A stretch of 64,000 nucleotides of DNA from Nesterenkonia pannonica. Its GTDB lineage: Bacteria > Actinomycetota > Actinomycetes > Actinomycetales > Micrococcaceae. Made by a program: the position numbers and the translations under genes. The notes beneath the pieces are model-generated. The model ran no database searches and was not told where the DNA came from. It saw only the letters and a list, made by a program, of their open reading frames with translations. Shown here piece by piece: positions 53,843 to 64,000 of the stretch (its first letter is position 1; every line of letters begins with the position of its first letter). The DNA lies in assembly GCF_019575955.1 (NCBI RefSeq), contig NZ_CP080575.1, positions 744,001 through 808,000 of the forward strand, written 5' to 3'.

Positions 53843-54076
53843 ATGACGGAATCGAACCTTCAGGGAAACGAATCAAACCAGCCTCATGAAATTGGTGACT
53901 GGGCCGATCTGGGACGTGAGATGTGGGCCTATCTCACCGGCCGCGGAGCAATGGTGGACTACACGCTGGTCGATATGACGGTGGAGGTTCCCCGCGATAT
54001 CGGGCCTGACGCACCACGAGCCGTCTGGAAGTTCGACGGCACTCTGCGCGTGTCCACCACTGACAACGAAAGCTGA
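53843..54076 (+). CDS. Small hypothetical protein
   Basis: 77 residues, intact. It starts ATG 53843 after GAAGGGA. The middle (DLGREMWAYLTGRGAMVDYTLVDMTVEVPR) predicts a helix and beta strands. The 100 bp before it is AT-rich against its surroundings and holds TTGACA at 53757, a possible -35. The FHA gene starts 31 bp downstream and has a related Trp/Asp beta-strand opening, so the two may be partners. No family recognised. Confidence 0.6.
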   Translation: MTESNLQGNESNQPHEIGDWADLGREMWAYLTGRGAMVDYTLVDMTVEVPRDIGPDAPRAVWKFDGTLRVSTTDNES

Positions 54077-54107
54077 TCCTTCCGATCACTGGACCGAAAG
54101 GTGACCC

Positions 54108-54969
54108 ATGGTGCGCCTGGACATCGATATGACCTTCAGCTGGTCTGAGCCTGAAACCAATGGGCGCACCCCGGCACCGCTGGAAGGGTCCATCACGGCC
54201 TCCGGGAAGCACATCACGGTCACTCTGACCAGCGAAGGTCCCGTCCTGCAGAGGTCTCGGGCTCTCACCGAGGCGGTGCGTACGCTGGCTGAAGGCTTGG
54301 CCGGTCAGGGGATGACACTCTCGCTCGTGGTGCCTCAGGGCAAGGTTCTGACCATCGGCGATGTCTCGGCGCGACTGCCCCAGCGGATCCTCTCCCGCTC
54401 CAAATGGGTCCGCTACGAGTCGCTGCGGACCCTGTCGCGGATGACCAAGCCCAGCGCCGACGACGACTCCGCCGGGGCAGCATTCCTGCCGTTAGCGACG
54501 CCGTGGCCCCTGGTGCCGACGGTCAACCGCCGCATCCGTCGCAGGGTCACCACCACCCACAGCGCCCCCGGCTCGGGCCGTCCCAGGCTGCGACTGGTGA
54601 AGAACCATCCGGAGCTCGGTCCGGGGCCCCTGATGGAGTTCAACCTCGAGAAGGGCCGCACCCTCATCGGCAGCGCGGACCACTGCGACCTTCAGCTGAG
54701 CGACATCTCCGCCGAGCACGCCGAAATCATCCACGATGAGCGCGACGAGTACATCGTGGTCAGTCGCGGCGTCACCACAGGCAGCGTCAACGCCGACTCG
54801 ACGGACCGAGTCGTCCTGCGGACCGGTTCACGCCTGCAGATCGGCCCGTGGAGAATCATCTTCTTCCGTGAGGAGTACGCCGATCACGGCAGGCCCTTCG
54901 GGGCCGCCAGGGCGGGAATTCTCCTATCAGCGTCCGCAGTACGACCCGTACCGGCAGCGCGTGGAGTAG
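54108..54969 (+). CDS. FHA-domain protein, frameshifted at C-terminus
   Basis: A C-terminal forkhead-associated domain begins at FNLEKGRTLIGSADHCDLQLSDISAEHAEI in shortened form RTLIGSADHCDLQLS (about residues 190-205), with SRGVTTGSVNAD and RLQIGPWRIIFFREEYADHG. FHA domains bind phosphothreonine. The N-terminal 150 residues form another, unrecognised domain. After repair the tail ends QRPQYDPYRQRVE at 54969; unrepaired it runs on to 55049 into glpK. A Ser/Thr kinase partner is not in the window. Confidence 0.8.
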
Positions 54970-54976
54970 TCGCGAA

Positions 54977-55018
54977 GGGGCCGCGACGACCGGCGCCCGC
55001 CGGTGCATCGCAGCCCCT
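54977..55018. terminator. Large imperfect hairpin between FHA gene and glpK
   Basis: Inner arms ACCGGC/GCCGGT around GCCC, outer arms GGGGCCGCGA/TCGCAGCCCC with two mismatches. Lies between convergent genes, so it can stop both. Confidence 0.6.
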
Positions 55019-55038
55019 CATCGCATCAGAGGATGGGG

Positions 55039-56551
<1,513 letters not shown>

Positions 56552-56634
56552 GGTGCTCTCCTTAGGGTGTCGGGTCCTGCAACGCGGGGCATCGCGCGGC
56601 ATTCAGGTCATGCGGTGCTGTGGGGCGAGATGGA

Positions 56635-57378
56635 TCACCCGCCGTTGGCCATGGTGAGGAGGGTGCGGTGAGCCCTGCGATGGCGCCGCCGATGACGGGT
56701 CCGACGATGGGGACCCAGGAGTAGCCCCAGTCGCTGGTGCCCTTGCCCTTGATGGGCAGCAGGGCGTGGGCGATGCGGGGCCCAGGTCACGGGCCGGGTT
56801 GATGGCGTAGCCGGTGGGTCCACCGAGGGAGGCGCCGATGCCGACGACGAGCAGCGCGACGGCCAATGGTCCGAGGCCGCTGGGTGTGTTGGCGAAAAGG
56901 ATGACGACGAACACCAGGACGAACGTGGCGATGATCTCGGTGACCATGTTCCAGCCCTTGGACCGTATCGCTGGGCCGGTCGAGAAGACGCCGAGCTTCG
57001 CGGCGGGGTCCGGCTCGGCGTCGAAGTGCTGCTTGTAGGACAGCCATGCGAAGACGGCCCCGAGGGTGGCGCCGACCATCTGGCCTGCGAAGTAGATCAG
57101 GGTGGTGGCCACGGTGATCTCGGCCCCGGGGCGTACTCGGCGGTGTCAGGGTTGACCAGGAGCCCGATCGTGACAGCAGGGTTGATGTGCGCGCCGGAGG
57201 CGAACGCGACGAAGACGCAAGCGAAGACAGCCAGGCCCCAGCCGAAGTTGACCATCAGGAACCCTCCGCTGTTGCCCTTGGTCTTGGTCAGGGCGACGTT
57301 CGCGACGACGCCGCAGCCGAGCAGGATCAGGATCCCGGTTCCGAACATTTCGGAGACGAATATTTCTAGCAGTGACAT
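56635..57378 (-). CDS. glpF: Glycerol uptake facilitator (aquaglyceroporin), frameshifted
   Basis: Six helices and two NPA half-helices: [12 protein letters not shown] and [13 protein letters not shown]; the Asp after the second NPA-R motif (NPARD) marks a glycerol channel rather than a water channel. [16 protein letters not shown] is helix 1. Frames break near 57128 and 56780 and the C-terminus ends LLTMANGG at 56635. It lies 39 bp after glpD and 83 bp before glpK. Confidence 0.93.
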
Positions 57379-57417
57379 GTGCTTTCCAATCTCATCGAAG
57401 GTGTGGGGCTGTGCTGG

Positions 57418-59128
57418 TCAGAGCCGAATATGGTGCCGTCGGCTCAGAAGGTGGCGGGTGGTGGTGATCTCGGATGCCTTCTCGGCGTCGCTCCAGCGGA
57501 GGTGCTCACCCATGAGCGAGGCGAGCTCGTCCAGCAGCTCGTCGCTGACGCGTCCGGTGAAGGCGAGGTCAGTGCGCCGCTGGAGGATGTCGGTCAGGTG
57601 CAGGGCCTGTTCGCGCTCGATCATGCGTATGACCTCGGCGGTGCCCAGCTCCGGGGCTGAGGCGAGCGGCCGGTCGTCGTGGCGCTGCAGGTGGTCGAGC
57701 ACCTCAGGGGCGCGTGTGCCGTATCGCTCGAAGAGCTGGACGGCACGTGGGCGGCTGACGCGGTCGGAGAGGTGCTGATCGATCCACGCGGCCGCCTCGT
57801 CGGGAGGCGGGGTAGTCCCGGCCGCCGCCGATGGGCAGGCCCTGGGTGGTCGTCTGTCGGCTCATGCCGAGCATGGGCAGCACCTCATCCGCGAGCTGGG
57901 CCCCCAGGGCGCGGAAGGTGGTCCACTTGCCGCCGACGACGCTGATGATGGCCTGCGTGCCCTTCGGGGCGGTCTCCTCGTTGCGCTCCAGCCGGTAGTC
58001 CCGGGAGATCAGCCCGGGCTCGAGATTCTCGTGGCTGGGCAGGGGCGCACTCCGGAGAACGAGTAGACGATGGCGCTGCGGTCCACCGTGATGGCGGGGA
58101 AGACGTGTGCGATCAGGTCGAAGAAGTAGTCGATCTCCTCCTCGGTGCAGACCGCCTCGCCCACGGGCTCGTCCTCCGACGGTTCGATGTCGGTGGTGCC
58201 GACCAGCACGCGCTCGCCGATGGGGTAGATGAGCACGATCCGCCCGTCGGAGTGCTCGAAGAACACCTCCCGGCCCGCGCAGGCCTTCAGCAGCAGCGGG
58301 TGGTCCAGGACGATGTGCGAACCTTTGGTGCCGCCCATGTAGGCGGTGGGGCTGCCGGAGGCGGCATTGGTCTCGTCGACCCACACGCCGGTGACGTTAA
58401 GGATCACATCGGCGGTGAATCCGAAGTCCGTCCCGGTGCTCTCGTCCCGCAGGAGGATGCCGTCGGGCCCCATGGACCGGACGCTCACGTAGTTGGAGGC
58501 CCGCGCCGAGGGGTTCGCCTCCAGTCCGCTGGAGAGCACGTCGAGGGTGAGTCGCTCCGGGTTGTGCACGGAGGCGTCGAAGTAGGTGGCTGCGTAGCGG
58601 AGGCCCGGGTGCAGCATGGGCATCTCGCGCAGCGCGGTCGTGCGGCCCACGAATCGATGACGGGGCACCGAGCCGCGCCGGCGGGAGAAGGCATCGTAGA
58701 CGGTGAGGCCCACTTTGATGAGCGCGGCGCCGCGCTCGGTGCGCTCTGCGCGGCGACGCGAGAGGAAGCCCACGGAACCGGAGAGCAGTCCGGAGAAGGT
58801 CGTGAAGATGGGAATGGTGGTCTTGAGGGGTTTGACGTAGTGCGGTGCGGTCTTCAGCAGGTCGTTGCGCTCGTCCACGGATTCCGACACCAGCCGGAAC
58901 TCGCCGTTCTCCAGGTAGCGGATGCCCCCATGAATCATGTGTGACGAGGCGCCGCTGGCTCCGCTGCAGTAGTCATTCTTCTCGACCAGCGCCGCATCGA
59001 CCCCCTGCAGAGCCAGGTCGCGGAAGACGGAGACTCCGTTGATGCCCCGCCGATGACCAGAACCTGAGCGTGGGGCCGTGAGGCGAGGGCCTCCGCCGAC
59101 GGGCGCAGACAGGACGAACGAAAAACAT
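57418..59128 (-). CDS. glpD: Glycerol-3-phosphate dehydrogenase (FAD-dependent), frameshifted
   Basis: Membrane-associated flavoprotein that oxidises glycerol-3-phosphate to DHAP. VLVIGGGINGVSVFRDLALQG (restored across a break near 59050) is the FAD motif, then CSGASGASSHMIHGGIRYLENGEF, KGSHIVLDHPLLL, RIVLIYPIGERVLVGTTDIE and ISVVGGKWTTFRALGAQL. Breaks also near 58050 and 57810. The start is uncertain: ATG 59128 is out of frame with FAD-binding sequence unless one base is restored; alternatives lie up to about 59131. First gene of the operon. Confidence 0.9.
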
Positions 59129-59169
59129 CTTGAGAATCAGATGAATGCGAACTTTTAACACTCAAGATG
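59126..59169. promoter_or_regulatory. Inverted repeat at the glpD start region
   Basis: CATCTTGAG and CTCAAGATG, nine perfect bases 26 bp apart, in an AT-rich stretch overlapping the probable glpD start. Suitable for a DeoR/GlpR-type or similar regulator; identity unknown. Confidence 0.4.
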
Positions 59170-59602
59170 ATCGTCCTTAGATTGATATTTCTTGGGAGCG
59201 AAAATTCGCCTATGACTATTGTGAGGAGGCTCACATTCGACAGTCAACGAAACTGCACGTACGTGCAGAGGGCCGCTATGGTGCCGCACTGGACTTTTCT
59301 GGTAAGTCATCGAAAAGCGCAGGTCAGCGGCGAAAAGCCGCGTCTGGCGCCCTTGAGCGCGTGGGTGTCCTGCGAACGTGAAAGGGCTCTGAGGCTGCAC
59401 GAATGCGCCATGGCCTCTCGGGGGCGACGGGCGTGACTGCTTCTGAGAGGGGTGCCCCGACCTCAGGTCGACGGTCCGCCCGGCGAGTGCGGAACCAATT
59501 CTGCTGGGCGAGTCCGTGCTGAGCGGCACGCTGGCGCCGTCGGACGGCATGCGGTCGTTCGGCCCGCGGCAGGACAGTGCGGGCGCTGTCACCTAATTGT
59601 CT
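59170..59602. other. Divergent non-coding interval glpD / inositol operon
   Basis: No gene is supported in about 570 bp between glpD and the inositol operon. AT-rich near glpD (59140-59300) and GC-rich after it. Short open frames here have no recognisable sequence. The only structured parts I see are the inverted repeats listed at its two ends. Confidence 0.5.
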
Positions 59603-59610
59603 TGACAACC

Positions 59611-59655
59611 GGACATCACAAAGTGGAGAGTGTTCTACGACACGTTGTGATGTCC
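59611..59655. promoter_or_regulatory. Inverted repeat upstream of inositol operon
   Basis: GGACATCACAA and TTGTGATGTCC, eleven perfect bases 23 bp apart, with GTGT-TCTACG-ACAC nested between. It starts 3 bp after a TTGACA at 59602-59607, so a bound protein would block a promoter there. About 50 bp before the first gene start. Confidence 0.55.
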
Positions 59656-59702
59656 GCGTCCCCGGCGCGGCATCCCTGAGGACGGATCCGAGGAGGTCTC
59701 CG

Positions 59703-60660
59703 GTGACGGTGAAGCCCACGCACACACCCTCCGCAGCGCAGGACGGCACGGCATCGCCCCTCCTCATCGGGACCGCCCCCGACTCGTGGGGAGTCTGGTT
59801 CGCCGAGGACCCGCTCCAGACCCCCTGGCACCGCTTTCTCGATGAGGTGGCCGAAGCCGGATACCACTACGTGGAGCTCGGCCCGTATGGATACCTGCCC
59901 ACCGATGCGGCGCGGCTGCGGGACGAGCTGGCCGCACGCGATCTGCAGGTGAGCGCAGGCACCGTCTTCACCGGATTCCACCGCACTGACGCTGAGGAGC
60001 GGGAGGCCGTCTGGCGGCAGGTCCACGAGGTTGCAGAGCTCACGGCAGCCGTCGGCGGTCAGCACATCGTCGTTATTCCCGCGATGTGGCGCGACGACGT
60101 CACCGGCGAGGCCGTCGAGGAGGAGCACCTCGGCCCACAGCAGTGGGAGAGTCTCTTCGCTTACCACAACGAGCTCGGGAGGGTTCTTCAGGAGGAGTAC
60201 GGCCTGCGGCAGCAGTTCCATTCCCACGCCGACTCCCACGTGTGCAGCCAGGATCAGATCACCCGGTTCCTGGAGGGGACGGATCCCCAGTTCGTGACGC
60301 TGTGCCTGGACACCGGCCATGCCGAATACGGCGGCGCATCCTCCGCGGAGATCCTCACACAGCACCCGGAGCGTGTGGAGTACCTGCACCTGAAGCAGGT
60401 CGACCCCGCAGTTCTGAAGACTGTTCGCCGCGAGAGCATGACCTGGGCAGAGGCCAACAGGGCAGGGTCATGGTGGAGCCGCTTACCGGGCTGCCTGACC
60501 TGTCCGAGATCGTCGAGGAGCTCGAAAGCTCGGCCGCAGCTTCTTCGGCATTGTTGAGCAGGACATGTACCCGGTCTCCTCCTTCGACGCTCCGCTGCCC
60601 ATCGCCGCACGAACGCGCCGCTATCTCTGCGGCTGCGGCTCCCGCACCCGAATCCGCTGA
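59703..60660 (+). CDS. IolE-like sugar phosphate isomerase/epimerase (myo-inosose-2 dehydratase), frameshifted
   Basis: TIM-barrel enzyme. LIGTAPDSWGVWFAEDP, GYHYVELGPYGYLPTD, FHSHADSHV and CLDTGHAEYGG (metal ligands His/Asp) and EYLHLKQVDPAVL are typical of the inositol cluster member of this family. AGGAGG precedes GTG 59703. Frames break near 60465 and 60535. SLFAYHNELG at 60159 is probably SLFAGHNELG. Probably dehydrates 2-keto-myo-inositol. Confidence 0.83.
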
Positions 60661-60670
60661 GGAGAGACAG

Positions 60671-61680
60671 TTGAACTACGACGTCATCACAACCGGTCGC
60701 ATCAGCGTCGACATCTACCCCACGACATCGGAGTCGGCCTCGAGTCCGTCGAAACCTTCGGCAAGTACCTCGGAGGCTCCCCTCCAACGTGGCAGTCGCC
60801 GCGGCCCGGCACGGTCGTCGCACAGCTCTCATCACCCGGACCGGGGACGACCCTTCGGAGACTTTCTCCGGTCCGAGCTCTCCCGCTACGGCGTGGACCC
60901 CAAGTGGGCCACGCCTGTGCCGGACCTGCAGACCCCGTCACCTTCTGTGCGATCCAGCCGCCCGAAGACTTTCCTCTGTACTTCTACGGGCGGCGCCCCA
61001 CCGCGCCGGACTGGGAGATCGACGCCGCTGAGGTGGACTACCAAGCGGTGCGCGAGGCATCGATCTTCTGGTCCACCGTCACCGGCATGGTGCGCCCAGC
61101 ATCCCGCGAGGCCCAGGTCGCGATGCATCGGGTGCGTCCGCGCGACATGCTCTCCGAGGGGCAGCACACCATCCTCGATCTCGACTACCGGCCGATGTTC
61201 TGGTCGTCCAAGGAGCAGGCCCGTGAGCAGGTCCAGCGCATCCTGCCCTTCGTCACGGTCGCCGTGGGCAACTCCGAGGAGTGCTCCGTCGCTGTCGGAG
61301 AGGGCACACCGGACGAGCAGGCGGACCGGCTCCTTGCGGCGGGAGTGCAGCTGGCGGTCGTCAAGCTGGGCTCGGCCGGCGTGATGGCGGCGACGCCTGA
61401 GGAGCGGGTCGTCTCGGAGCCCATACCCGTGGAGACGGTCAACGGCCTCGGGGCCGGGGACGCCTTCGGCGGCGCGCTCTGCCACGGGCTTCTGGTAGGC
61501 TGGCCGCTGCGCAGCATCCTCGACTTCGCCAACGCCGCCGGGGCGCACGTGGCGGCCCGGATCGCATGCTCCGAAGCGATGCCCGCAGAGGCCGAGCTGC
61601 GCGCCATGCTGCAGGGGCGAGGCCGCGACCTTCCTCCGACCGCCGCAGCCCAGCCGTCGGCGCCTCAGGGCCAGGGCTGA
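60671..61680 (+). CDS. iolC: 5-dehydro-2-deoxygluconokinase, frameshifted
   Basis: PfkB-family kinase. GRISVDIYPNDIGVGL and FGKYLGGSPSNVAVAAARHG (restored across breaks near 60725 and 60780), ALITRTGDDPFG, FPLYFYGRRPTAPDWEI and the PfkB signature VETVNGLGAGDAFGGAL with the catalytic Asp. Phosphorylates 2-deoxy-5-keto-gluconate. TTG 60671 follows GGAGAG. About 335 residues, usual length. Confidence 0.9.
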
Positions 61681-61684
61681 GCCG

Positions 61685-62620
61685 ATGACCACCGAGAGTC
61701 TGACCCTCAGCGAACCCGGCGATGACAGCCCCGCGCGCTACGAAGCGCTGACCCGCATCCGTCTCGAGGATCCCGACGCCGTGCTCCGTGCCGCGCGGGC
61801 CCGTCGCCCCCACCCGGGGCCCGTCTGCGGACGGCAGAACTTCATCATCGCCGCCGACCATCCGGCACGCGGCGCGCTCGCCGTGAAGGACGACGTCCAC
61901 GCCATGGCCGACCGCCGGTCCCTGCTGGACCGCCTGCGCATCGCGTTGGCCAACCCCATGGTCGACGGGGTTCTCGCCTCCCCGGACGTGCTGGACGACC
62001 TGCTCCTCATCGGGGCGCTGGAGGGCAAGCTGCTGTTCGGCTCCATGAACCGCGGCGGGCTGCCCGGTCTGGTCAACGAGATCGATGACCGGTTCACCGG
62101 CCACACGGCTGAGGCCCTCGCCGAGATCGGAGCCGACGGGGGCAAGATGCTGACCCGCATCGCCTTCGATTCCGAGCACACCACCGCGGCCCTCGAGGCC
62201 ACGGCGCGGGCGGTCGACTCGCTGCATGAGAGGCGCATGATCGCCATGGTGGAGCCCTTCCTCTCCACCGCCCGGGGCGAGCGTGTCACCAACGTGCTCA
62301 CCACAGAGGCGGTCATCCAGTCGGTTGCCATCGCCCAGGGCCTGGGCGCGCGTTCGGCGCGCACCTGGATGAAGCTGCCCGTGGTCGAGGAGATGGAGCG
62401 GGTCATGGCCGCCACCACTCTTCCGACGGTTCTCCTCGGCGGCGACCCCAGCAGCAGCACCGACGAGGCGCTCGAGTCGTGGCGCAGCGCCCTGCGCCTT
62501 CCCGGAGTGCAGGGGCTCACCGTGGGCCGCACCCTCCTGTACCCGGACGACGGCGACGTCGCCTCCGCCGTCGAGACCGCCGCATCCCTGCTGACTCACA
62601 CCACCCAGGAGACCCGATGA
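61685..62620 (+). CDS. Inositol-cluster (beta/alpha)8 aldolase-like protein (Cgl0159 family)
   Basis: 311 residues, intact. FIIAADHPARGALAV, GVLASPDVLDDLLLIGAL, LFGSMNRGGLPG, FTGHTAEAL and TWMKLPVVEEMERVM match the family that occurs in actinobacterial inositol operons next to iolC. Probably cleaves 2-deoxy-5-keto-gluconate-6-phosphate in place of IolJ. Coupled to the next gene by ATGA. Confidence 0.85.
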   Translation: MTTESLTLSEPGDDSPARYEALTRIRLEDPDAVLRAARARRPHPGPVCGRQNFIIAADHPARGALAVKDDVHAMADRRSLLDRLRIALANPMVDGVLASPDVLDDLLLIGALEGKLLFGSMNRGGLPGLVNEIDDRFTGHTAEALAEIGADGGKMLTRIAFDSEHTTAALEATARAVDSLHERRMIAMVEPFLSTARGERVTNVLTTEAVIQSVAIAQGLGARSARTWMKLPVVEEMERVMAATTLPTVLLGGDPSSSTDEALESWRSALRLPGVQGLTVGRTLLYPDDGDVASAVETAASLLTHTTQETR

Positions 62621-64000
62621 GCACGCGCACCCGCACCCTCACCGTCGCGCAGGCGGCTGTGGAGTTCCTCGCCAACCAGTGGACCGTGGACGTCGTCGAC
62701 GGCGAACGCGTCGAGGTTCGCACCATTCCGGGGATGCACGGCATCTTCGGGCACGGCAATCTTGCCGGAGTCGGTCAGGCGCTCAAGCAGTCGCAGGTCA
62801 AGGCGTCCGGCCTCATGCCCTACCACCAGGGTCGCAATGAGCAGGCTCTGGTGCATCAGGCGGTCGGCTACGCCAGGCATACCCGCCGCCGGCAGACCTA
62901 CGGTGTGACGGCGTCCATAGGCCCCGGCTCGACGAACATGGCCACCGGTGCCGCCCTGGCCACCACCAACCGTCTGCCCGCCCTGCTGCTCGCCTCCGAC
63001 GAGTTCGCCACCCGTGCCCCGGACCCGGTGCTTCAGCAGCTGGAGCTGCCGCATTCCTACGACGTCACGTGTGCCGACATTTTCCGGCCGATCAGTCGGT
63101 ACTTCGACCGGGTGCAGCGGCCCGAGCAGCTGTTCTCCGCACTGCTCAGCGGGATGCGCGTCCTGATGGACCCGGCCGAGACCGGCGCGGTGACGATTGC
63201 GCTTCCCCAGGACGTCCAGGCGGAGCGGCTGGAGGTCCCGGAGGCGTTCCTCGCTCCCCGCCGATGGCGCATCCGGCGGCCCGGGCCTGAGGCCGAGGAC
63301 ATCGCCGCGGCCGTTGAGGTGCTCCGCGATGCCAGGCAGCCGCTCATCATCGCCGGCGGGGAGTGCACTACGCGTTCGCAGCGGAGAGGCTCCGGGAGTT
63401 CGCGGAGGCCACCGGCATTCCCGTCGCGTACACCCAGTCCGGCGTCGGAAGCATGGAGTGGGACCACGAGCTGTGCCTGGGCGCGATCGGCTCCACCGGG
63501 TCGACGGCCTCGAACGCGTACGCCAGGGACGCTGACGTCATCCTCGGGATCGGCACCCGGTACGAAGACTTCACCACGGCCTCGAAGACCGCGTTCCAGA
63601 ACCCGGATGTCCGATTCGTCAACGTCAACATTGCGGGCATGGATGCCTACAAGGCCGGGGCGTCGGTGCAGATCGTCGCGGATGCAGGCAAGACGCTCCC
63701 CGAGCTTCAGGATGGGCTCAGCGCCGCGGGGTTCCGGCTGCCGTCGGAGGCAGCGGAGCTGGTGCGCAGGGAGCGGGCCCGGTGGAATGCGGCCGTCGAC
63801 GAGTCCTTCAGCGTGCGCCATCAGCCGCTCCCCGCGCAGACCGAGATCATCGGCGCCGTGAACGCGGCCATGGATGATCGCGACGTCGTCGTCTGCGCAG
63901 CGGGATCCCTTCCCGGCGACCTCCACAAGCTGTGGCGCGTCAGGGACCCCTACGGCTATCACGTGGAGTACGCGTTCTCCTGCATGGGCTACGAGATCGC
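62617..64000 (+). CDS. iolD: 3D-(3,5/4)-trihydroxycyclohexane-1,2-dione hydrolase, 3' end outside window, frameshifted
   Basis: Thiamine-diphosphate enzyme that opens the inositol-derived ring. GMHGIFGHGNLAGVGQAL, MPYHQGRNEQALVHQAVGYARH, ASIGPGSTNMATGAALATTNRLP and, after repair of one lost G near 63357, IIAGGGVHYAFAAERL with SGVGSMEWDHELCLG. The cofactor end starts RDVVVCAAGSLPGDL and the gene runs past the right edge. ATG 62617 overlaps the previous stop. Confidence 0.92.

Overview
The window is high-GC actinobacterial DNA. Gene content and order point to the Micrococcales (Micrococcaceae-like), but no marker gene fixes the genus. The block tandem UvrD-like helicase-nucleases, UvrD2-type helicase, DUF2342 zinc protease, PDZ/Lon-like protease and UPF0182 membrane protein matches, as far as I recall it, the Mycobacterium tuberculosis Rv3193c-Rv3202c neighbourhood, with extra genes inserted.

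Layout. 1-4.7 kb: end of hemL, a DEDDh exonuclease with a small membrane protein, two SseB-domain proteins and an ADP-ribosylglycohydrolase. 4.9-19 kb: AdnA-like and AdnB-like helicase-nucleases, a hypothetical protein, two tandem MFS exporters, a phosphotransferase with a repetitive tail, and UvrD2. 18.9-23.6 kb: an operon for a substrate-binding lipoprotein, a flavin/2Fe-2S reductase, a cytochrome P450 and an HtaA-like protein, divergent from an IclR regulator. 23.6-30.9 kb: YgjP-type metallopeptidase, ThiF-like protein, zinc metalloprotease, PDZ/Lon protease and UPF0182 protein. 31-33.6 kb: initiator tRNA-Met, a wall-anchored ice-binding-like protein with TEGP repeats, a 35-bp palindrome and a DUF302 protein. 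33.6-37.1 kb: thiolase and 3-oxoacid CoA-transferase, divergent from a second IclR regulator. 37.3-49.8 kb: an ABC importer, a LysR regulator and an aromatic ring-cleavage cluster (extradiol dioxygenase, two FAA hydrolases, cyclase-family hydrolase, flavin monooxygenase, ACMSD-like amidohydrolase, SDR). 50-55 kb: alkylation repair (Ada-AlkA fusion, Ogt), stress proteins and an FHA protein. 55-59.1 kb: glpD-glpF-glpK. 59.7 kb to the end: inositol catabolism genes.

How genes work together. The ABC importer and the catabolic cluster appear to form one regulon: a CTATC...GATAG motif occurs both upstream of the importer and in the LysR/dioxygenase intergenic region. The glp operon imports, phosphorylates and oxidises glycerol. 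The iol genes degrade myo-inositol.

Quality warning. Most long genes, housekeeping ones included, are broken by single-base indels in C/G runs. A second error class is systematic: where a conserved protein motif or the restored reading frame calls for GCCGGC, the sequence repeatedly reads GCTTAC, GCTTAAGC, GTAAGC or TAAGC. This gives Gly-to-Tyr changes, false stops and frameshifts. I read it as a sequencing artefact, possibly from methylated GCCGGC sites, not gene decay. Genes below are annotated across these breaks, so many lengths are not multiples of three.
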